Positions 5,705 to 7,087 of a stretch of DNA of 7,087 nucleotides are shown one piece after another. Position numbers and translations under genes: made by a program. The first letter of the stretch is position 1. Each line of letters opens with the position of its first letter. The notes below the pieces were generated by a model. The model searched no databases and was not told the DNA's origin. It saw nothing but the letters and a program-made list of their open reading frames with translations. This DNA comes from Gammaproteobacteria bacterium (lineage in GTDB: Bacteria; Pseudomonadota; Gammaproteobacteria; Pseudomonadales; Pseudomonadaceae): the NCBI GenBank assembly GCA_012800475.1, contig JAAZJF010000258.1, forward strand, positions 1 to 7,087, written 5' to 3'.

Positions 5705-5738
5705 AACAGGGGGCGGCATAAGCGGCTGCCATCCTGTT
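5705..5738 (+). terminator. hairpin after trxC, possible weak terminator
   Basis: AACAGG (5705-5710) pairs with CCTGTT (5733-5738). The stem continues inward through GGC/GCC (5712-5714 with 5728-5730) and GC/GC, with two G-T pairs and a one-base bulge, closing on a 7-nt loop. It starts 14 nt after the trxC stop. The bases right after it (attatgtgg) are not a T-run; a short TCTTTT comes only at 5751-5756. It could end some trxC transcripts while letting others reach argH, or be a leader structure for argH. Confidence 0.4.
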
Positions 5739-5778
5739 ATTATGTGGCCATCTTTTATTGTTGAGCTGGGCAGATTGA

Positions 5779-7087
5779 ATGAGCAACGAGAAAACTAATC
5801 AGTCGTGGGGCGGTCGTTTTAGCGAACCGGTGGATGCATTTGTTGCGCGTTTTACCGCGTCAGTGGATTTTGACCAGCGTTTATATCGCCATGACATCAT
5901 GGGTTCAATTGCCCACGCAACGATGTTGGCTAAAGTTGGTGTATTAACCCACGCCGAACGCGATACGGTGATTACTGGCTTACAGGCGATTGAGAAAGAA
6001 ATCGAAGCCGGTCAGTTTGTCTGGAGCACGGAGCTTGAAGACGTGCACATGAATATCGAAGCGCGCTTAACTGAGCAAGTCGGTATTGTTGGCAAAAAGC
6101 TGCACACTGGTCGCAGCCGTAATGACCAAGTGGCCACTGATATTCGTTTGTGGTTGCGCGATGAAACCGATTTAATTCTGTCTGAGTTGACGCGTTTGCA
6201 AGAAGGCCTGTTGGGTTTAGCAGAAACCTATGCTGATACCATTATGCCGGGCTTTACCCATCTACAAACCGCGCAGCCAGTGACTTTTGGTCACCATATG
6301 CTGGCGTGGTTTGAAATGCTCTCGCGTGACCATGAGCGCCTGATGGATTGCCGCAAACGCACCAACCGCATGCCGCTCGGTAGCGCTGCATTAGCAGGCA
6401 CCACTTACCCGATTGACCGCGCTTTGACCTGTGAGTTGTTAGGTTTTGAAGCCATTTCGGGTAACTCGCTGGATGGCGTGTCGGATCGTGACTTTGCTAT
6501 TGAGTTTTGTGCCGCAGCCAGTATCGCCATGATGCACCTCTCGCGCTTTTCCGAAGAGTTGGTGTTGTGGACCTCGGCGCAGTTTCAGTTTATTGATCTG
6601 CCAGACCGTTTTTGCACCGGCAGCTCGATTATGCCGCAAAAGAAAAACCCAGATGTACCCGAGTTGGTGCGCGGTAAAAGCGGACGCGTTTTTGGCGCCT
6701 TGATGGGCTTGTTAACCTTAATGAAAGGTCAGCCTTTGGCCTACAACAAGGATAACCAAGAAGACAAAGAGCCGTTATTTGATGCCGCTGATACTCTGCG
6801 CGACAGCTTGCGTGCCTTTGCCGATATGGTGCCTGCGATTGTGCCTAAGCACGAGATGATGCGCGAAGCAGCGCTGCGTGGTTTCTCAACCGCAACCGAC
6901 TTAGCCGATTACTTAGTGGGCAAGGGTTTACCGTTCCGTGATTGCCATGAAATTGTCGGTCATGCGGTGGGTTACGGGGTTAAAGAAGGTAAAGATTTAG
7001 CGCAAATGACTTTAGCTGAATTACAGCAGTTCAGCACTGAAATTGGTGCGGATGTTTTTGATGTCTTGACCTTAGAGGGTTCAGTCA
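5779..7087 (+). CDS. argH: argininosuccinate lyase ArgH, 3' end cut by window
   Basis: ArgH cleaves argininosuccinate to arginine and fumarate, the last step of arginine biosynthesis, as a cytosolic homotetramer of the fumarase/aspartase superfamily. The window shows 436 codons; the usual length is about 464, so only the C-terminal tail is missing. Visible motifs are the N-terminal SWGGRFSEPVDAFVARFTAS, LEDVHMNIEARL (86-97), HTGRSRNDQVATD (109-121), GFTHLQTAQPV (158-168) with catalytic His161, SDRDFAIEF (235-243), and the superfamily signature GSSIMPQKKNPDVPEL (281-296) with catalytic Ser282/283. The ATG at 5779 is fixed by an in-frame TGA directly before it. The ribosome site is weak. TATTAT at 5738-5743 is a poor -10 candidate. 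In P. aeruginosa argH is remembered as the direct divergent neighbour of algZ; here trxC and a pseudopilin gene lie between. No disruption is seen. Confidence 0.97.
   Translation, partial: MSNEKTNQSWGGRFSEPVDAFVARFTASVDFDQRLYRHDIMGSIAHATMLAKVGVLTHAERDTVITGLQAIEKEIEAGQFVWSTELEDVHMNIEARLTEQVGIVGKKLHTGRSRNDQVATDIRLWLRDETDLILSELTRLQEGLLGLAETYADTIMPGFTHLQTAQPVTFGHHMLAWFEMLSRDHERLMDCRKRTNRMPLGSAALAGTTYPIDRALTCELLGFEAISGNSLDGVSDRDFAIEFCAAASIAMMHLSRFSEELVLWTSAQFQFIDLPDRFCTGSSIMPQKKNPDVPELVRGKSGRVFGALMGLLTLMKGQPLAYNKDNQEDKEPLFDAADTLRDSLRAFADMVPAIVPKHEMMREAALRGFSTATDLADYLVGKGLPFRDCHEIVGHAVGYGVKEGKDLAQMTLAELQQFSTEIGADVFDVLTLEGSV

Noticed and set aside
6439..6639. Minus-strand 66-residue frame inside argH
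   Set aside because: It lies wholly antisense to the most conserved part of argH.

Overview
The window reads as a chromosomal housekeeping and regulatory segment from a gammaproteobacterium of the Pseudomonas lineage. Translated products closely resemble Pseudomonas HemX, HemD, HemC, AlgR, AlgZ/FimS and ArgH, in the order remembered for P. aeruginosa. Base composition looks near 50% G+C, well below typical Pseudomonas. That suggests a low-GC relative in the Pseudomonadaceae; the assignment is inference from resemblance, not from a search.

Layout. Positions 1-5095 hold six genes, all on the minus strand. In transcription order they are: a GspH/FimT-family pseudopilin (4595-5095), algZ/fimS (3476-4540), algR (2731-3471), hemC (1677-2636), hemD (910-1680) and the 5' part of hemX (1-899, cut by the window edge). 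A 154-bp divergent intergenic region (5096-5249) separates them from two plus-strand genes: trxC (5250-5690) and argH (5779-7087, missing about its last 28 codons). No stretch of more than 300 bases lacks a gene. I see no RNA genes, CRISPR arrays, insertion sequences or attachment sites.

How the genes work together. AlgZ and AlgR form an atypical LytS/LytTR-type two-component system, which in P. aeruginosa controls type IV pili, twitching and alginate. The gene just upstream of algZ here encodes a type IV pilin-like protein, which fits a pilus or DNA-uptake theme. hemC and hemD encode consecutive steps of tetrapyrrole synthesis and overlap by 4 nt; hemX follows after 10 nt. A 94-bp gap with a perfect inverted repeat and a TATAAT-like box separates algR from hemC, so the hem genes probably have their own promoter. 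TrxC is a zinc-ribbon thioredoxin and ArgH catalyses the last step of arginine synthesis.

Novelty. I found no convincing undescribed system. The points most worth a second look are the pseudopilin next to algZ (Ala in place of Gly at the prepilin cleavage site, and a C-terminal GRxR motif), the placement of pseudopilin and trxC between algZ and argH, the uncertain algZ start, and the inverted repeat between algR and hemC.
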